Source: Chionis minor (lineage: Eukaryota > Chordata > Aves > Charadriiformes > Chionididae). Taken from it: DNA of 64,000 nt. The stretch covers positions 487,439 through 551,438 of the forward strand of contig VZSF01008512.1 in NCBI GenBank assembly GCA_013398295.1, given 5' to 3'. Each line of letters starts with the position of its first letter. The stretch's first letter is position 1. The position numbers and the translations under genes are program-made. The notes under the pieces are model-generated. The model was not told where the DNA came from and did not search any database. It saw nothing but the letters and a program-made list of their open reading frames with translations. Shown here in pieces: positions 1 to 13,575 of the stretch.

Positions 1-280
1 AAATCTTGTAAAACATACAGAAAGATGATGGTAAGCAACAGGGGATTTCCCATTACTCTGTCAATCAAGAAGAGCAACTGGCTCAGGGACCCACAGACAC
101 TGTCAGTAATGTATTTTCAGCCACAGTCACAAGGGTGACAAGGCAGCAAACACCAGAAACGGAAGGTTGTCTTCTTACAGAATACATGGAAAAAGAAGGT
201 GATAGTATCACATCCTGACAAATTCCATATAGACCAAAATATACCCATAATCCTAAGGTCAGATACTCACCAGTCTGAAG

Positions 281-330
281 ACCTGAAAATGTATTGCTCA
301 AGATCTAAATGTATTGTTCAAGACCTGAAA
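281..330. repeat. Imperfect tandem duplication, ~21-bp unit
   Basis: Two adjacent copies of a unit containing AAATGTATTG(C/T)TCAAGA are visible, followed by a partial third start (acctgaaa). The copies differ at a few bases. It looks like a local slippage product. Confidence 0.55.
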
Positions 331-1703
331 AAGAAAAGACAAAATCTTTGTTTTTTTCCTAAGGTGTCAGTTACATACAGCTCTTCTTCAGAAAAGCCCC
401 AAATACCCGGAGGAAGGTAAAGGGACACTTTATAATTGAATCTTAGGAAGGAAGCCTACACCATGTGTCTTACAAAGAAAGCATTACATCTACTATCATT
501 ATATTGATTTACAAATGCAAAATCTCAACGTTATTTATATTCAAATTATTACATTAAGGTGTCAGATTGATAAATTGAAGAGCATTTGCCATTTCTGCTT
601 AACTCAGTAACAAAATCTCTTTTTATAAATGGCTCTTCTTCTTTTGCCTCTTTTCTTGATGGGTTGAGATATTTTCTGCATCACCAAGCTGTCCCTGACA
701 CTAGAATTTCACACTTACAGGAGGTAACTGGAAGGCTGTGACCCTTCCACATTTGTGCAAATTATAATTTAGAGTACAAGAGGAAACTGTAGCTTTTTTT
801 CACTGCAGTCTCAGTAAACCTCTTTAACAAAAGTATTTAGAAGGCAAACCAGGTATCTGAAGGTACTGCTACATACTACTGTGGTTAGTTTTCTGGTCAT
901 ATTCACCTAGACATGATCACCATGTATGCAAAAAGCAGGTTCTATCTCTCCAAGTAGTGCTAAATAAAAAGCTTCCTGATTTGAATATATATTTTATCAT
1001 AGCTGGAGACAGGTACCCTCTGTGGAGTGTTTTCATTAAAGCTTTCCTAGTGCAAAATACATGTGGGAGATTAATAACTCCTTTCGCATGTATTGCTCCT
1101 TTTCTTAAACTCAGTTTGTCAAGACTTTTCCCTAAGCAACTAATTGTCTGCTTAGTCTCCTTAATAATCTGTTTCTTTAGTAAATAAAATATGCTGATAG
1201 CTCCTTCTGAACACGAGATACCTTGGGAATATGAAAAATTATGAAATACAGAAAGTTGTCATACGCTGTAAGAAAGGAATAAGGAACAGCTACTGGAAAA
1301 CTCCATAACTGTGACCTTGGATGAAGTCAAGGCCCTTAAGACATTTACAATAAATTAGATCAATAAATGTAATTAGGCATCTGAGCTGATGAAATGTCAT
1401 ATAGCGTTATTTCTTATGGAAAAGGGTGCTATCTACAGCAGAAGAAGTATTATAAGGACAGTATGGGTGATGGACATATGCATTCTCAAATTCAAAGCAG
1501 AGTTTAGTTGTTTTGTGGATGGCCCAAAGAACCTGGACAGGCCTCAGCAACTAATAACAACCCATTAGATAAAATAACAAAGATAATAAATGAATGAACA
1601 CAGCGCAAAATGGTGTATTATTTTAAAAACAGAAGGAGTGCCTACTAAAGGAAAGGGCAGAACTTGCACAGCCACATTCTGCATGTGCTTTCAGTGACAT
1701 TAG

Positions 1704-2008
1704 TCAGGGATACTTTTCCTTCAGCTGGGAGAGTGTGATGCTGTTGAGATCCCGGTGCAAAGTCACCAGGTTAAACCCAATTCCACTGGACCAGAACCAA
1801 CCCTGGCTTGTTTTCCCAAAGAACTTGTGATCTGGGTTAGACGAACCCCATGCAGGCAAGGGGATGTAACCGTGAGATGCAACTAGTTTGTGTATCTCCA
1901 TGGCTTGGAACCCACAACCGTGCAGGTTTTGCAACCCAGAGAGCAAGGAGGCTAAACACTCAGCAAAGCCTTTCCATTCCACTGCATTGTTGCCAGCTAG
2001 ATTGTGAC
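1704..2008 (-). other. Exon-like segment: acceptor plus open frame to stop
   Basis: On the minus strand a strong acceptor-like site (a T-rich run ending TTTTTTTTCAG at 2019-2009) is followed by 305 nt open in one frame, ending in TGA at 1706-1704. The frame enters in phase 1. The putative peptide of about 100 residues is of mixed composition, with no signal peptide, membrane segment or domain that I recognise, and no AATAAA was seen shortly downstream. It could be a terminal coding exon of an unknown gene or a chance open frame after a T-run. Function is not assignable. Confidence 0.15.
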
Positions 2009-2371
2009 CTGAAAAAAAAATATAAAAAATTATCCTTTTATCCTTAGAGGCCATGTTACAAAGAAATACAGCAAAAATATAAGGCGGCTGTGGTCTTCAA
2101 AGGGACTGCTTGAAGGGAGAGAGATACTATCAACACAGATGATAGCTCATAGATAGGAGCATGGTGTCTAGACAGCCAGGTGCAAACAGCCGTGTATCCG
2201 CTCCACCTGCACTTCTAGGTGTCCAACTGGAGAGCAAGTCTGGTCTGGAAGCGCTGTAGCTCACGGCCAGCTGGTATGGCATCCTACAGAGCAAACATCT
2301 CAACTATCCACAGAAAGACTCCCCAAGATATTCTGAAACCTGTATGTCTTGTGCCTGTGGACAGAAATCAG

Positions 2372-2625
2372 GAGGTGGGATACAGGTGTTTGCTTTTAGA
2401 TTGGATATCAGGAAAAATTTCTTCACTGAAAGGATTAACAAACATCGGAGCAGACTGCCCGGGGAAGTGGTGGAATCACCCTCCCTGGAGGTGTTTAAAA
2501 ACAGGTAGATGTGATGCTCAGGGACATGGGTTAGTGGTGGTTTTGGCAGTGTTAGGTTTATGGTTGGACTCAATGATCTTAAAGGTCTCTTCCAACCTGG
2601 GTGATTCGATTCTATTCTATTCTAT
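2372..2625 (+). mobile_element. CR1 LINE 3' end (5'-truncated)
   Basis: This matches the CR1 3' region in plus orientation. The last RT codons region (GGATATCAGGAAAAATTTCT at 2401 on), the conserved CTGCCCGGGGAAGTGGTGGA segment, and the end TTGGACTCAATGATCTTAAA are followed by TTCCAACCTGGGTGATTCGA and short ATTCT units. About 250 bp remains, which is the usual fate of 5'-truncated CR1 insertions. It is non-coding now and diverged from the family sequence as I know it. Confidence 0.93.
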
Positions 2626-2635
2626 CTCTACCTAG

Positions 2636-5600
2636 GCATGGCGCAGAAAGGAAGGTTGCATTAGTGGGAGTGAAGCTAATGATCCTGCATGCATTGAGGC
2701 AATGTTCCAATAAATTTCAGCTGATGAAGTGCAATTCTCAGATACCTGTTTGCAAGAAAAAGGTGGAGCAACAATGCCCTGGACATAGAACAGTATGCTA
2801 TTTTTACCAGCTTATGAAAAGCATTGCTTGGCTTGTTATCTTTCTGGTTTCTTTAGCAATATCAACACTTACAATAGAAAAATCCATCTTAATTTTACAA
2901 ATTGTTCTGCAAGTTATAAATGTTGCTTGAAAGGCCCTAACTCCAACTTCTCCTCCAGCTGGTTAAAGAATGATACTCTCAGATTAAGCTGCCTTGCATT
3001 TTTTCCCCATATTCACTCAGATTTCTCAATTCAGACTTAATTTCTGTGTCTCTAACTGCAGAATCCTCCAGTCTGATAAAGATCCCAGCAATACAACCAC
3101 CAGGGATTTGGGCTGGGATTTGTTTAGCCCAATTTTTGCTATTTATAAGCTCAGCTTCTAGTTTAAACTACTTAACTCAATAGTCAGTAGTGACCAGAGG
3201 GACAGATGGGTAATATATTCCATTTTAAGATATGTAAGTTGAAACACTCCCTGAAAGAACATGCTGTTCTCCACCAAAGACAGTGAGAACACAAGTAAGT
3301 TAAGTTTACATGAGATACTTTTTGGACAGCTGAAACTCTTTGAGATCAATCCCATCAAACCCATCAAATGATGACCCTAATATGTGCATGTAATGAAACT
3401 CTTCTTCCACGATGAAAATTCGCAGGAGAAAATACTTCATCTCTCCTCTATGCTCATGTGTTTCCCTACAAGCGTTGGTAATACAGTCCTTGGATTCTGA
3501 TCTAACGTGAGATTTGAAACAGAGAATTTTTATCACGACTGCTATCATTACTGCAACATCAGGGAACACAAGTTCAGCACCCCATGTGTTTTGTGCCCAC
3601 AAAACACACATTCTCTGCCCCAAAAGAGGTGTTGAAGGGGAAAATGCAAGGAAACACTGACAGAATGATTGGCATGACAAAAATCAGGCACAACACTAGA
3701 GAACATAATCATTGTTTAGATTTAGGCATATCACCGGGAAAAGAAGGTGATGGTCTTCTGGCAAGGGGAGCACCATGTAAGCGTGAGATGTTGGTGGCAG
3801 AATGCAGAAGGACATTCTGAGAACTTTAGAAATCATTAATACAGATTGCTGGATTTTGGACCATGCAATCAAACATGAGTGTGAAACAGCAGCATAAATA
3901 ACCTACAAGAGCTGGTGCTGCTGACTTCCATGGAACTCCTCCTGACTTAGATTCAGGCCTTTATTCTCTCTTCTTTTGTCTGAAAACACATGTGATATAG
4001 AGATGTATCTTATTACGGCCACACATTCAGCCTTTGACTGCTGCTTATTTTTACAACAAGGGAAACATCCGTCCATTTAGTAAGGTGGATGTGAATATCT
4101 TGTTTTGTTTACTGCTTAAAAAAAAAAAAAAAAAGAGAAAAAGAAAGAAATATCTTCCCCCCTGCCATCCAAGAAGAGAAAGAAGAACAAATAAACCTCC
4201 ATATCCACTTTCAGGTTCATGCTGATTCTAGTACATAACAAGCTTCTTCAGGAACTGTGAACGTTATCCAGCATCTGCCCTGTTGTGTTTGTATGCAGCA
4301 GTAAGTTCATCTGAGCAGCGTGACAAATGCAATAGTCTGAACTTCCTCCAAAGACAGCAAGAGTAGTGCTTCGTGCCTCCGGGTTGAATCAGTAATTTTA
4401 CAAAAAAACAAGCAGAAAACTTACTCATTTGATTTATTCCATGAAACTTGTTGTGGAAGTGAAGGGAATGTGGAAATGTGGCGACTGCCAGTGTATAGGC
4501 TTAGCTATCTTGATAGTAAAATAGATTTAGTCAACTGCTACAGCTCTCAGCTAGAAAGTGACCCATACATCCAATGGGTTCTGTCCCTCTAATGCCAATG
4601 TGAGTGAAAAGGTTCTAAGAACAGCCAACTGAAATGAGATAAAAATTTTTGCAAGGCTTCCACATCAGTCTTAGCATTCTCAAACGTTAAGACTGTAAAT
4701 GAAACTACTTTCCTCTCTTTGGGCTGTCAGGCCAACAAAGTGGGCTGAGAAATTGTTACCAGCTAGGACTGAACATGCCCCAGGTCTGAGAAAAGGGCAA
4801 CAATGACCAAGAAAATATGCAAAAGGTGGCAAGGTTGAGAAGGAGTACCTCTGAGCTTTTTAAGGAAGGAACACGATGGGAGAGAAAAACCTCAGCACAG
4901 GCAATGCCTATAGCAGCTAGGACACTGACCTGGGATGGGGCAGCAGTTAGTCTCAATTTTACCAAATTTACAATAGGGGGTTGAAATGCTGGTTTCACTG
5001 TACTGAAATGTATACAGGCCCTACTATTGTCCCTGAAGCAGGGAAGGGGCATGGAGGTTTAGGTGGTCGTCTTTTTTAATCAAGATTTACTGCAAGAGCA
5101 GGAACACAAAAATACACGTTGCAGGAAAATACCCTGAAGAACACAAGAAGCTTAGACAGTGTTTTCCAGTTCTGTGAAAGCAAAAATACGCAGCTGATTC
5201 ATGCCAGCACAAGTTTTTGGTAAATACAGAAATTTTGCAAGATTTCTGATGAGGGTACTTATACAAAGCCTCTGAAGTTGGTTCAGTGCATGTACTTTGT
5301 TGTGTTGCTCTACAAACCAACTTTATGGAAGGATAATGCATCTCAGAAGAAACCTCTACTATTACTACATGTAGCCATACAGTGCAAGTGGGAGACATCC
5401 AAAAATTTACCTTCTTATTTAACATTGGTTACAAAGTCCCTAAATTTCATTAGGGTTTTTAGAAGTTATGGCACGCTCCCACAATTTATGAGTTCACATG
5501 CCTTCGTCTTGGCTCTAAAGTGTATTAACCCTCCTGCAACAAAACACTCTTATTGAGTCAATCCCAAACTCTTACTAGTTAGTCTCTCTGGAAAAAAAGA

Positions 5601-8600
5601 AAAAAAAAAAAAACCAAACAAAAAGGAAGCAAACCCCAGTTTATCACTCTGCCAATAAAAAAACTTGACAAAAAGCAAGAATCCGCCTACATGACAAACT
5701 TGGTCTCAATCTGTTGATGAAGTAGTCTAGGCTGGGTTGACTCTCTTTCATCGAGGAGCTCAGTAGAGATGAAGAGGATGTTGAAGAAGCACCAAGAAGC
5801 TGGTTATAGCAAGCTGCCCAAATGGTGCTTAGACCCGTTTCCAGATACCTGTGCCAGCAGTGTGGCCTCCTTAAGAAATCAGTGGAAAGCTGGCACAGTA
5901 AATGTATTATCTACCTTGTCCTCTGTCCTCCTAAACCTTCTTTGTCCTTAATGCTATCCCACATAGATGTGAAGAGCTGCCCTTAGCACGGCAATAAAAA
6001 CATCAGGACTATCTGCAACCACTAGCATCAATCCAGAGCACAGTTCAGGACACGAGGTTGAAGTGGAAGACCTGGATGCCTGGATGCAAAGCTGGTTGAT
6101 TGACATGAGTAGAGCAACAGTAATTATGGTCTGTCCAAACAGGTGTTCAGAAAAGTTACCTCTATGTTGTTGTGTTCTGTATACTCCATGCATATTTTAT
6201 TTTTTTCCTGACTCTCAGGGACCATATGCATCTCCAAAACCCTTAACTCACTTTCTCACTTTCAAGGATGATTTTGAACATAAGTCTCTGGAGATGGCAG
6301 GACCACATGGGTTTTGGATGACTGGGAGTTTTGGTCTGTGAACTATTGCAGAGGCGTATGTACAGGGTGGCTTCTCCAGCCACAGCCCTTAGAACAACCA
6401 CAACAACAAATTAAGCATCACCATCATTTGGCTGTCACACATTTGGAATAAATTTGAGACTGAATCAGGAACTAAGACAGCCTCAGCTGGGAGCATCCTG
6501 AAGGAGATCAACACCGTCAAAATTGAAAACCCAAACTGTCGTCGTAGGAGGAGGAGGAGGCGATCTCTGGGTAGTCAATGCCTTACAAAAGCTCAAGAGT
6601 GCTTTGCTGGAGCTGTTGATCAGGATTTGGTGTCCAAAAATGTATCCCCAGCCATCAACCACTTGCTGTGGTAAATACTTAGGAGTTTCCAGAGGCAAAG
6701 CAGAAGGAAAATTCAGACCAAAATGCTTGGAGTAATCTTTGAAGACATCGGTGTCGTATTCACTGGATGACAGTTTTCACCACGATTTCGTGGGATTTCA
6801 AAACCTCAGCTCAGCACACTGACTTAGCAATGGGAGAAAAAAGTCCAGTGCGCTCATTAGCAGACTGCTAGGTCTTTGACATGGGCATAGGGTGTGAACG
6901 AAAACCAGTCTTGATCGTTTTTTTAGTGAGTGCGCTAGCATTACACTTCATTTTCATCCAGTTCACAATAGGCACATCTATGGTTAATAAAGCTCTTCGA
7001 CAAATTATACTACTCGTGGTGGAAGTACTGTTGCCTTTTGCCTGAGGCTGTATAGGTGTTGAATCTGGGTTTTCCACTGCAAGTTTTATCAAAACAAGCC
7101 AACACATTTACATGCAGTAAATTCCTTGCCCCGAGGACTTGATGCAGATAAGAATTAAAGACCTGAGTGCAGACACTGCAGGCACCTTCCGGCTTGTTGG
7201 TGCAGGCTCAAAGGGAAATAAAACGTATTTGTCAAGACCACTGACAATAAGCAGGTTCGAGTATTGAAGTTGCAGTCAACGTTGATACAGGCTCTTACTG
7301 AGTGTTGCATGCCGACTCTCATGCTGAGGCAGGTGGTGCAGTTTACATTAGAAAGGAAGAAAAGTAAACATGTGAGACCAAATGAGAGGCAGACACGCTA
7401 AAAACAACACAGTAAAGCCAAGCATAACCATGTTTCCTTCTTCGGATAACTATCCGAAACCTTCCGATGCCCCTAGACAAATGGCTAGATTTTCTTTCAC
7501 AGCCTGGGACTGAGTAACAGTTTAGCTCTAATTGGGGCTCCAAATTAATTCTTACAAGTGTGGTCAGCATTAGTTTCTGGTGCATCATCAATCATCCCAT
7601 GTAATAAAAGGCTCATCCATGCATCTTTAAATCACTTGATGCAGTTTAAATCTCCCATCTGCTTTCATTCTTCTGCCCTCTAATAAGCCTCAGTCTCTTG
7701 CAGAGATCCAGTGGTTGTAATCAATTGTGTTCTCCTTTCTACGCAACTATTTACCCCGGTGGTTACAGCTGATACCTTCTGCAGCCTCAGGCCTGGAAGC
7801 ATGTGGTAGGCTTAATGCTTAACAGTAAGTTTTCATTGGTTGTGGAAGCTGTGAGTCATGAAAAAAACCCCAACCCTAAACTTGGGCTGTTTGTACCCTG
7901 TAATGAAGCTTTTACAACATGAAGTAACCAAACACAAGAGATGCAGAAATTCAATGTCCCTAACTGTGGGGGGACTAGTGATAAAAACAAAACACTTCCA
8001 GATGTATGCTTTTTTACTTCTTTCATTCTCTTTTGTTTTAAAGACAATTAAGCACCAATGAATTTTGCCACAAGGAAACTAAGGTAATATAGCAATATTT
8101 TAGTAAGATTTGTTGCAAAGTCTTCTACAAAGGCTGGATTTTCACACAAAGAAATCTTCTTTAGTAGATTATCCCCTAGTGTTAGCGTCTTGATGCTTAG
8201 TGCTTCCAAAAGTAAACAGAGAAATCTTTGTTTAGTCTCAGTGTGGATCAAAAGATTTATTTTGCAGGGAAAAAGGACAGGTCTTGTTAATTGTAGTCCC
8301 TGGGAGTGCAGTGATACGCTCCTGTCTTCTTGCACAGACTAAACTACACATGCTTTTACATTTCTTTGTACTCTGGAACAGAAGGGTGGATTAAAAAAGA
8401 AAAACTTGATTCTTTCTCCTTTATTCCATTAAAATGTTATCAAAACATGTTATTGTTAACTATTTATATTGGAAAAATCAACTGACCTCTGTAATCGCCA
8501 CCATACTCTGCACAGGAGATACATGCAAATGCATGATACCAGGGAAAGTGCTACATCTCCTGACACTGGCCTAAAATCATAACATTTTGAGAGGTGCCCT

Positions 8601-9389
8601 TTGGCTCCTGCCAGTTCCCTTCTGGTGTCATAAAGAGTAGAATGGCATGTCTTCAGGGCAGAAGCCCGTTTAGCCTGCTACCCAGACAGAGACCAATAGG
8701 AAACTCTTCAGGAAGGGCATAAAACCTGAGCAAACAGTTATCACTTATACCTCCCCACCATACTGAAGCTTATTGACATGGTTGTTCCTTGATAAGAAAT
8801 GTTATCTCCCTCAATGAGCTTTTTCCTCACAAATTCATCAGCTGCCTTTGCAACCTAATTGACATTCAGATCCCCATAGCATCCCATAGCACCATGTAAC
8901 TATGCACTACATGATAAAAAAAAACCCCACAAACCCAACCTTCATTTCTTTTGTCTTAAACCCAATGCATGATAATTAATGGCATTAGCTTCATGATCTG
9001 GCCACCCACACGGCTGCAGGAATGCTAATCCTGGCACAAGGGAGGGAGCGGGATGACAAGACCAGTGAGGGTCAGTGAGGCTCCGAGACCAGGACTGCTC
9101 CTTTTGGAAGTAGCGTGGATTTAGACCCACTCAGGCCTATCCCAAAACCACAACTGGAGGGATCCGTGGTGACTCATCCGCTGTGAGAAACTCCCTAAGC
9201 TTTTCCTCTGTAAGCACTGATACAAACAATTAATTTAACTTTGTGTTGGTTCTTATCTTCCCCAAGTACTTCCATTATCCTTTCATCTTCCATTGGCCTT
9301 GCAGACAATTTGGAAGGTATACGTGTTTATAAAAAGGGTAACAAGGGGTTATTATTAATTTTTTTGCCTTTAAAAGTTCTTCCTTGAGA
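2636..9389. other. Unique non-coding DNA
   Basis: No gene, RNA gene or recognisable transposon seen. Short A-runs occur at 4118-4134 and around 5591-5613. Open frames are at most about 124 codons (minus strand near 3306-3680) and look like chance. There are no convincing paired splice sites. Confidence 0.55.
4118..4155. repeat. A-rich run
   Basis: Seventeen consecutive A residues are followed by an A/G-rich stretch. This is a simple repeat with no upstream retrocopy that I can recognise. Confidence 0.7.
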
Positions 9390-9436
9390 CCTTTTTGTTC
9401 TTCTTTTTTGTTCTTTTTTTTTTTTCTTTTTTTTTG
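9390..9436. repeat. T-rich low-complexity run
   Basis: Repeated TTCTTTTTT units form a pyrimidine-rich stretch. There is no open frame of note. Confidence 0.7.
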
Positions 9437-10067
9437 ATGGTTTCCACTTAACCTCCCTTGCTTACAATCCTTTCTGGTTTCCCTGTTTGGGCACAGCCTC
9501 TGCTCCTTAAAAAAAATTTCTTTTTACTTCTGATAGCCTCCCTTACCAAACAGCCTCATTTACACCACTATTGAATTGGCTTTTTCCTTTGAGTTTCCTT
9601 TCAAAGTTGGGGGGTTTTTTTGTCGATAGGCTGTTACGTGTTATGCTGTTCCTCTTCAAAAAAATCTCCATGCCATCTGTAAGCATTTTATTTTCTCTTT
9701 TGGCTGTTCATTTCTATTTGTTTTTTAAGAAGTTTCCGCATTTTAATTCAACTTAATTTCTTTTAGTTAACACTAGTGTGTTTTTCCTTGAAAAAACCCT
9801 GTCAAACCAACAAAACCCAAGGAATTTGAGTATATTGTGATTACTATTAAACATGGCTGTTGAACAGCCACATTTTTAGCCAGATCTTGTGCACTGCTCA
9901 GAAATATAGCAAAACTAGTGTCTCTTAGCTGCCTGGCTGGTTTCAGGAAGCCATTACATTTTGCATCTAGGCTCCCCCATCATGTTTTGCTGTGACTTTA
10001 CCATATAAGAGATTTCTTATTCCTCATTTCAGAATCTACTATCCATATATTCAGAGTTTCTCCACAA

Positions 10068-10092
10068 TTTGGTACTTTTTGCAAGTACCAAA
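10068..10092. repeat. Perfect inverted repeat, 10-bp arms, 5-nt loop
   Basis: TTTGGTACTT, then a 5-nt spacer, then AAGTACCAAA. The arms are exact reverse complements and do not extend further. No T-run or other terminator-like context applies in this vertebrate setting. Confidence 0.85.
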
Positions 10093-13000
10093 GCTGAGCA
10101 GTACTTATAATCGCATTATTCAAGGATTCATGGAACTATTGGAAGAAAAGTAAATATCATGAATAACACAAGAACATCATGAATGTTTCCAGTATTACAA
10201 ACTTTAACCTTCTGTGCCTAGCATTACAAAATCCCAGGGTTTAGAGAGAATGAGAAATTAAAGTATCTAAGGATACACAGCAACAGTAAAATAGACGTGC
10301 AGTGGCAGCATAAATGCTGTTGTCTCTAGAAGCAGTACACAGCTTAGGATTGAATTCATGGTTTTGCTCTGGATTGAACCCAAACAGGCAGTCCTTGAAG
10401 TCAGCAGAAATGTAGAGACACACCAAGTTAGTTCAAAGAGGTAGCTCAGGTAGGTGACTGATCTCAACCAAAATCCACCTGTGCCTGCAGAAGGCAGGTT
10501 TGTCTGGGTGAAATTCAGGACCTACAGAGGGAGATAGAAGCATGGGTGGGTCAGCAACACAAGCTTTATAGGGTGTCTGCAGGGGTCATTTTCGCTCTCC
10601 ACATGGAGAGGCAGAGATCTTCTTTCACAGCTAAACCATAATGCCCGACCGAAGAAATACCTCTCTTTGCTGCTGTTCCCACGACCTCACACTATTTTGA
10701 ATATCCAGTACCTGTGCTCCTAGTAGTCTTTATCATCCTGCAACAATTTTTGTCATAAGTCCTCCCCTTCTTAAACCTTGGTTTGTTTGGTTTAAACCTC
10801 ATTATTCTCTTGCTTGCCAGTCTCCCACTCTTTCTCCTCCAATTCCAGGATATCTCTTGACAACCCTGTGTTTCAACAAGCAGTCACAGAGAAGAAGTTT
10901 GGTGGTTTTATACCCATAATTACCATTTCTGCAGGCAGGCAGAATACAAAATAAGCAAAGGGGGGAATACCTTATAAGCATCCAACAGAGTTTGATTGGC
11001 CTTTATGGGAAAAAAAAATAGTTAGGCATGAAACCTTCTCTGAAAATTCAAGGTGCTCAGACAGTTTGGACATGACCAGCGCCAGCTTTCCTTTGGACAG
11101 ATTTAGCTTGCCTCTCACCTTTTCTTCCTTCCTCTATCCTCCCTCATTGTAAGCACCCAAACAGCTATTTGCTGCTGCCAAATCTGGAAACCTTGGCCCG
11201 GGTTTTAAAGCCCGCTACCCTTGAAAAGAGAAAAACTTTAAGTGCTGAGACGAGCAGTATGATGGGAAGGAAAGGACTGTTGTAGCGAGTAGGTCCACTA
11301 TGAAACCATTACAAGCATTGGAATCAGATCTTTTCCACACCATGACACATCTCTAGCTAGATCACCTACTGTTCCTTTAATAGCAAATTCAATAGAAAAT
11401 GACATTTCCTTTGAAGAAGGTGCTCTGTATTCAGAGGTAGCTTATGTATCATGTGATGCGTGAGCTGCTGTTGTAAAGGACTCTTTTTTTATTGAACAGT
11501 AATGCATTGTAAACTCCAGCATAAAACTCCAGCTGTCCCTTTACACACTTGGCTTTTTGGCAATCATTCCAATTTTTTTTCCCTTGAATAGTCATAATTC
11601 ATATATAGAGCCAGACACACACACACTCTTCTTTTTTTTTTTTTTCATTGGCTTTGTCCTGGTTTTGGCTGTACACTCCTTTGGGTAAAATGGGTGAAGC
11701 TGGCTTTATGGGCTATAAAACGGCAGGATGTAAGGATTCACTTGTTTTTGATGTGTTAGTAGCATTTTATGCATAAAGTGTGAAGAAAGCCATATAATTG
11801 GGTTACTGGGAATAGTGCATGTGCCTGAAAAGGAGGAAATAGACTTTTAGTCTAGCATTCCTTCATGCACCGGGTATGGGATTGCAGTGCTAGAACCATT
11901 TCAGCTGATGTGCTAATGTCCAATTAAATGAGCAGTGAGCCTTCTGCTCATTCCCTCCCAAGTATTGATGGTTAATCAGCACCAGCAATAAACTAGTCAT
12001 AAACAATAAATTTAATTTCATGATCATTTCAGGCAAACAAATCTGAACATTCTGACACTTTCTGCCAGAGTCACAGTTCTCCAGCTCTCCTGCTAACAAT
12101 GGAGTTCAAATCATTTTGCAACAGCAAAAGTGGAAGGAAGATCAAGCATGCAACAATGGGACTGAAGAACAGGGCTCTTATACTGTCCACTTGAAAGTCT
12201 CAGTTTATTGTAATGTATTTTATACTTCATACTTTGCCATAGACAAAGCAGTCAAGAAAGATTTTTGGCAGGAGCGACGTGTTCTTGACTTGCAGTCTTC
12301 AAGAAGGATTTTTTTTTGTCCATTAAAATAAAAAAAAAAAAGTTAATCCAATGAATTATGAATTAATAAATGAGCATCCTTACTCCTACTCCTCCCAAAT
12401 AGTTCTACTATAGTCAAAAAACTGGATAAGCCAGTCAAAACCACATAATACCTCCCAAAAAAACTCTTGCTGTTACAGAGCAAAAGACTTAAGAAGGTTT
12501 TTAGACTACTTTATTTTACATTTGTTGTCTTTCTGAGAGGTTACTGTCTAAGTCCCCGTACTCACTTTCAGGATGGAAACCGCTCACAAGATTCTATCTA
12601 ACAGGAACGAGACGCTGCCTTGAGGTCCTGCCTTACCCAGGACCACCACAGCTCCACCTCCAGCACACAGGCTTGGGCTCAAGAGGAGAAGAGGTCAAAT
12701 ATCACCACAATCCGCTTATGGGGCATCAACATGTGGTTGCGTACAGATGACAGCCAGCACAAACAGCCCTCACCCCTGGGCAGACGCCCTCTCTTCTGCA
12801 CTGTACCCATCAAGAGAAGTTGGGCAATGCTGACAACATGGTCCCTGGGGCTTCCAGATCCCAAAGACCGTGGTGCTCAGTGCTCCTGCATGGATGAAGA
12901 GAAGAATCTTTCTCTTTCCCTTGTGTACTGATCCACAGTACTCAGTGCCTGGAACCCACACGTCTCTGAGATGAGGTGCAAGGACACCAGCTGGAGTCCC

Positions 13001-13553
13001 AGAGGGGGACAGCCGCTTTTGCACAGTGCTGCCCCTGAGCCAACAAGCCCTGCTAGCTGGTTGCCCAGGTGCAAGCATCCACCACATCTGATGGTGCTAC
13101 CACTGAGCTCTGTGTCTCCATTGCAGACCCATCAGTTCAGATTCCCTCCAGCTGGTACAGTCACCCAGGGAAACCTGGCCTAAGTTTTCAATGCCAAATA
13201 AAGCGCAGCACTAGTTTCCCAGTACTTTAACAGCTGCTCTCACTTACTCTTACAACCATAGCATCTCTGCATATAATTTACATTCCTGCATATATCCTTC
13301 TGTTTTTTGGCATCATTGAATTGCTTCCAAATTTCTTTTCTATTTAGTCTAATAGATGTAAAACATTATTTAGATTTTCACTCATAAAAATGACCAAAAG
13401 CAGCTGTGTCTTCACAAGCTATTGGATGAAAACCAAAGCTAAAGGTCATTCTTACATACACTAATGGGAATTAATTTCAGAACGCAGTCCCCATAAAAAA
13501 AAATCCCTGCATTTCTTCTTACCTGAAAAAGCTACAACTATATACTGATGCTT

Positions 13554-13575
13554 AAAAAAAAAAAAAAAAAAAAAA
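13554..13575. repeat. A22 homopolymer
   Basis: A run of 22 A is followed by ATTAAAAAA and then a C-run. No retrocopy body was recognised upstream. Confidence 0.85.

Larger units (their letters stand above)
1..2371. other. Unique non-coding DNA
   Basis: This is AT-rich single-copy-looking sequence with no recognisable gene. Open frames are 60-116 codons and resemble no family known to me. It holds an imperfect tandem duplication near 281-330 and one exon-like segment on the minus strand (1704-2008), both listed separately. Confidence 0.6.

Noticed and set aside
296..350. Minus-strand micro-exon-like piece between a T-rich CAG and a CTG/GTGAGT
   Set aside because: All three frames have stops within about 54 nt, and the piece is part of a tandem duplication.
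12600..13200. GC-rich patch with several short frames, an acceptor-like CTCCATTGCAG and an AATAAA
   Set aside because: Frames conflict on both strands and match nothing known to me; there is no transcript evidence, so I did not call a gene.
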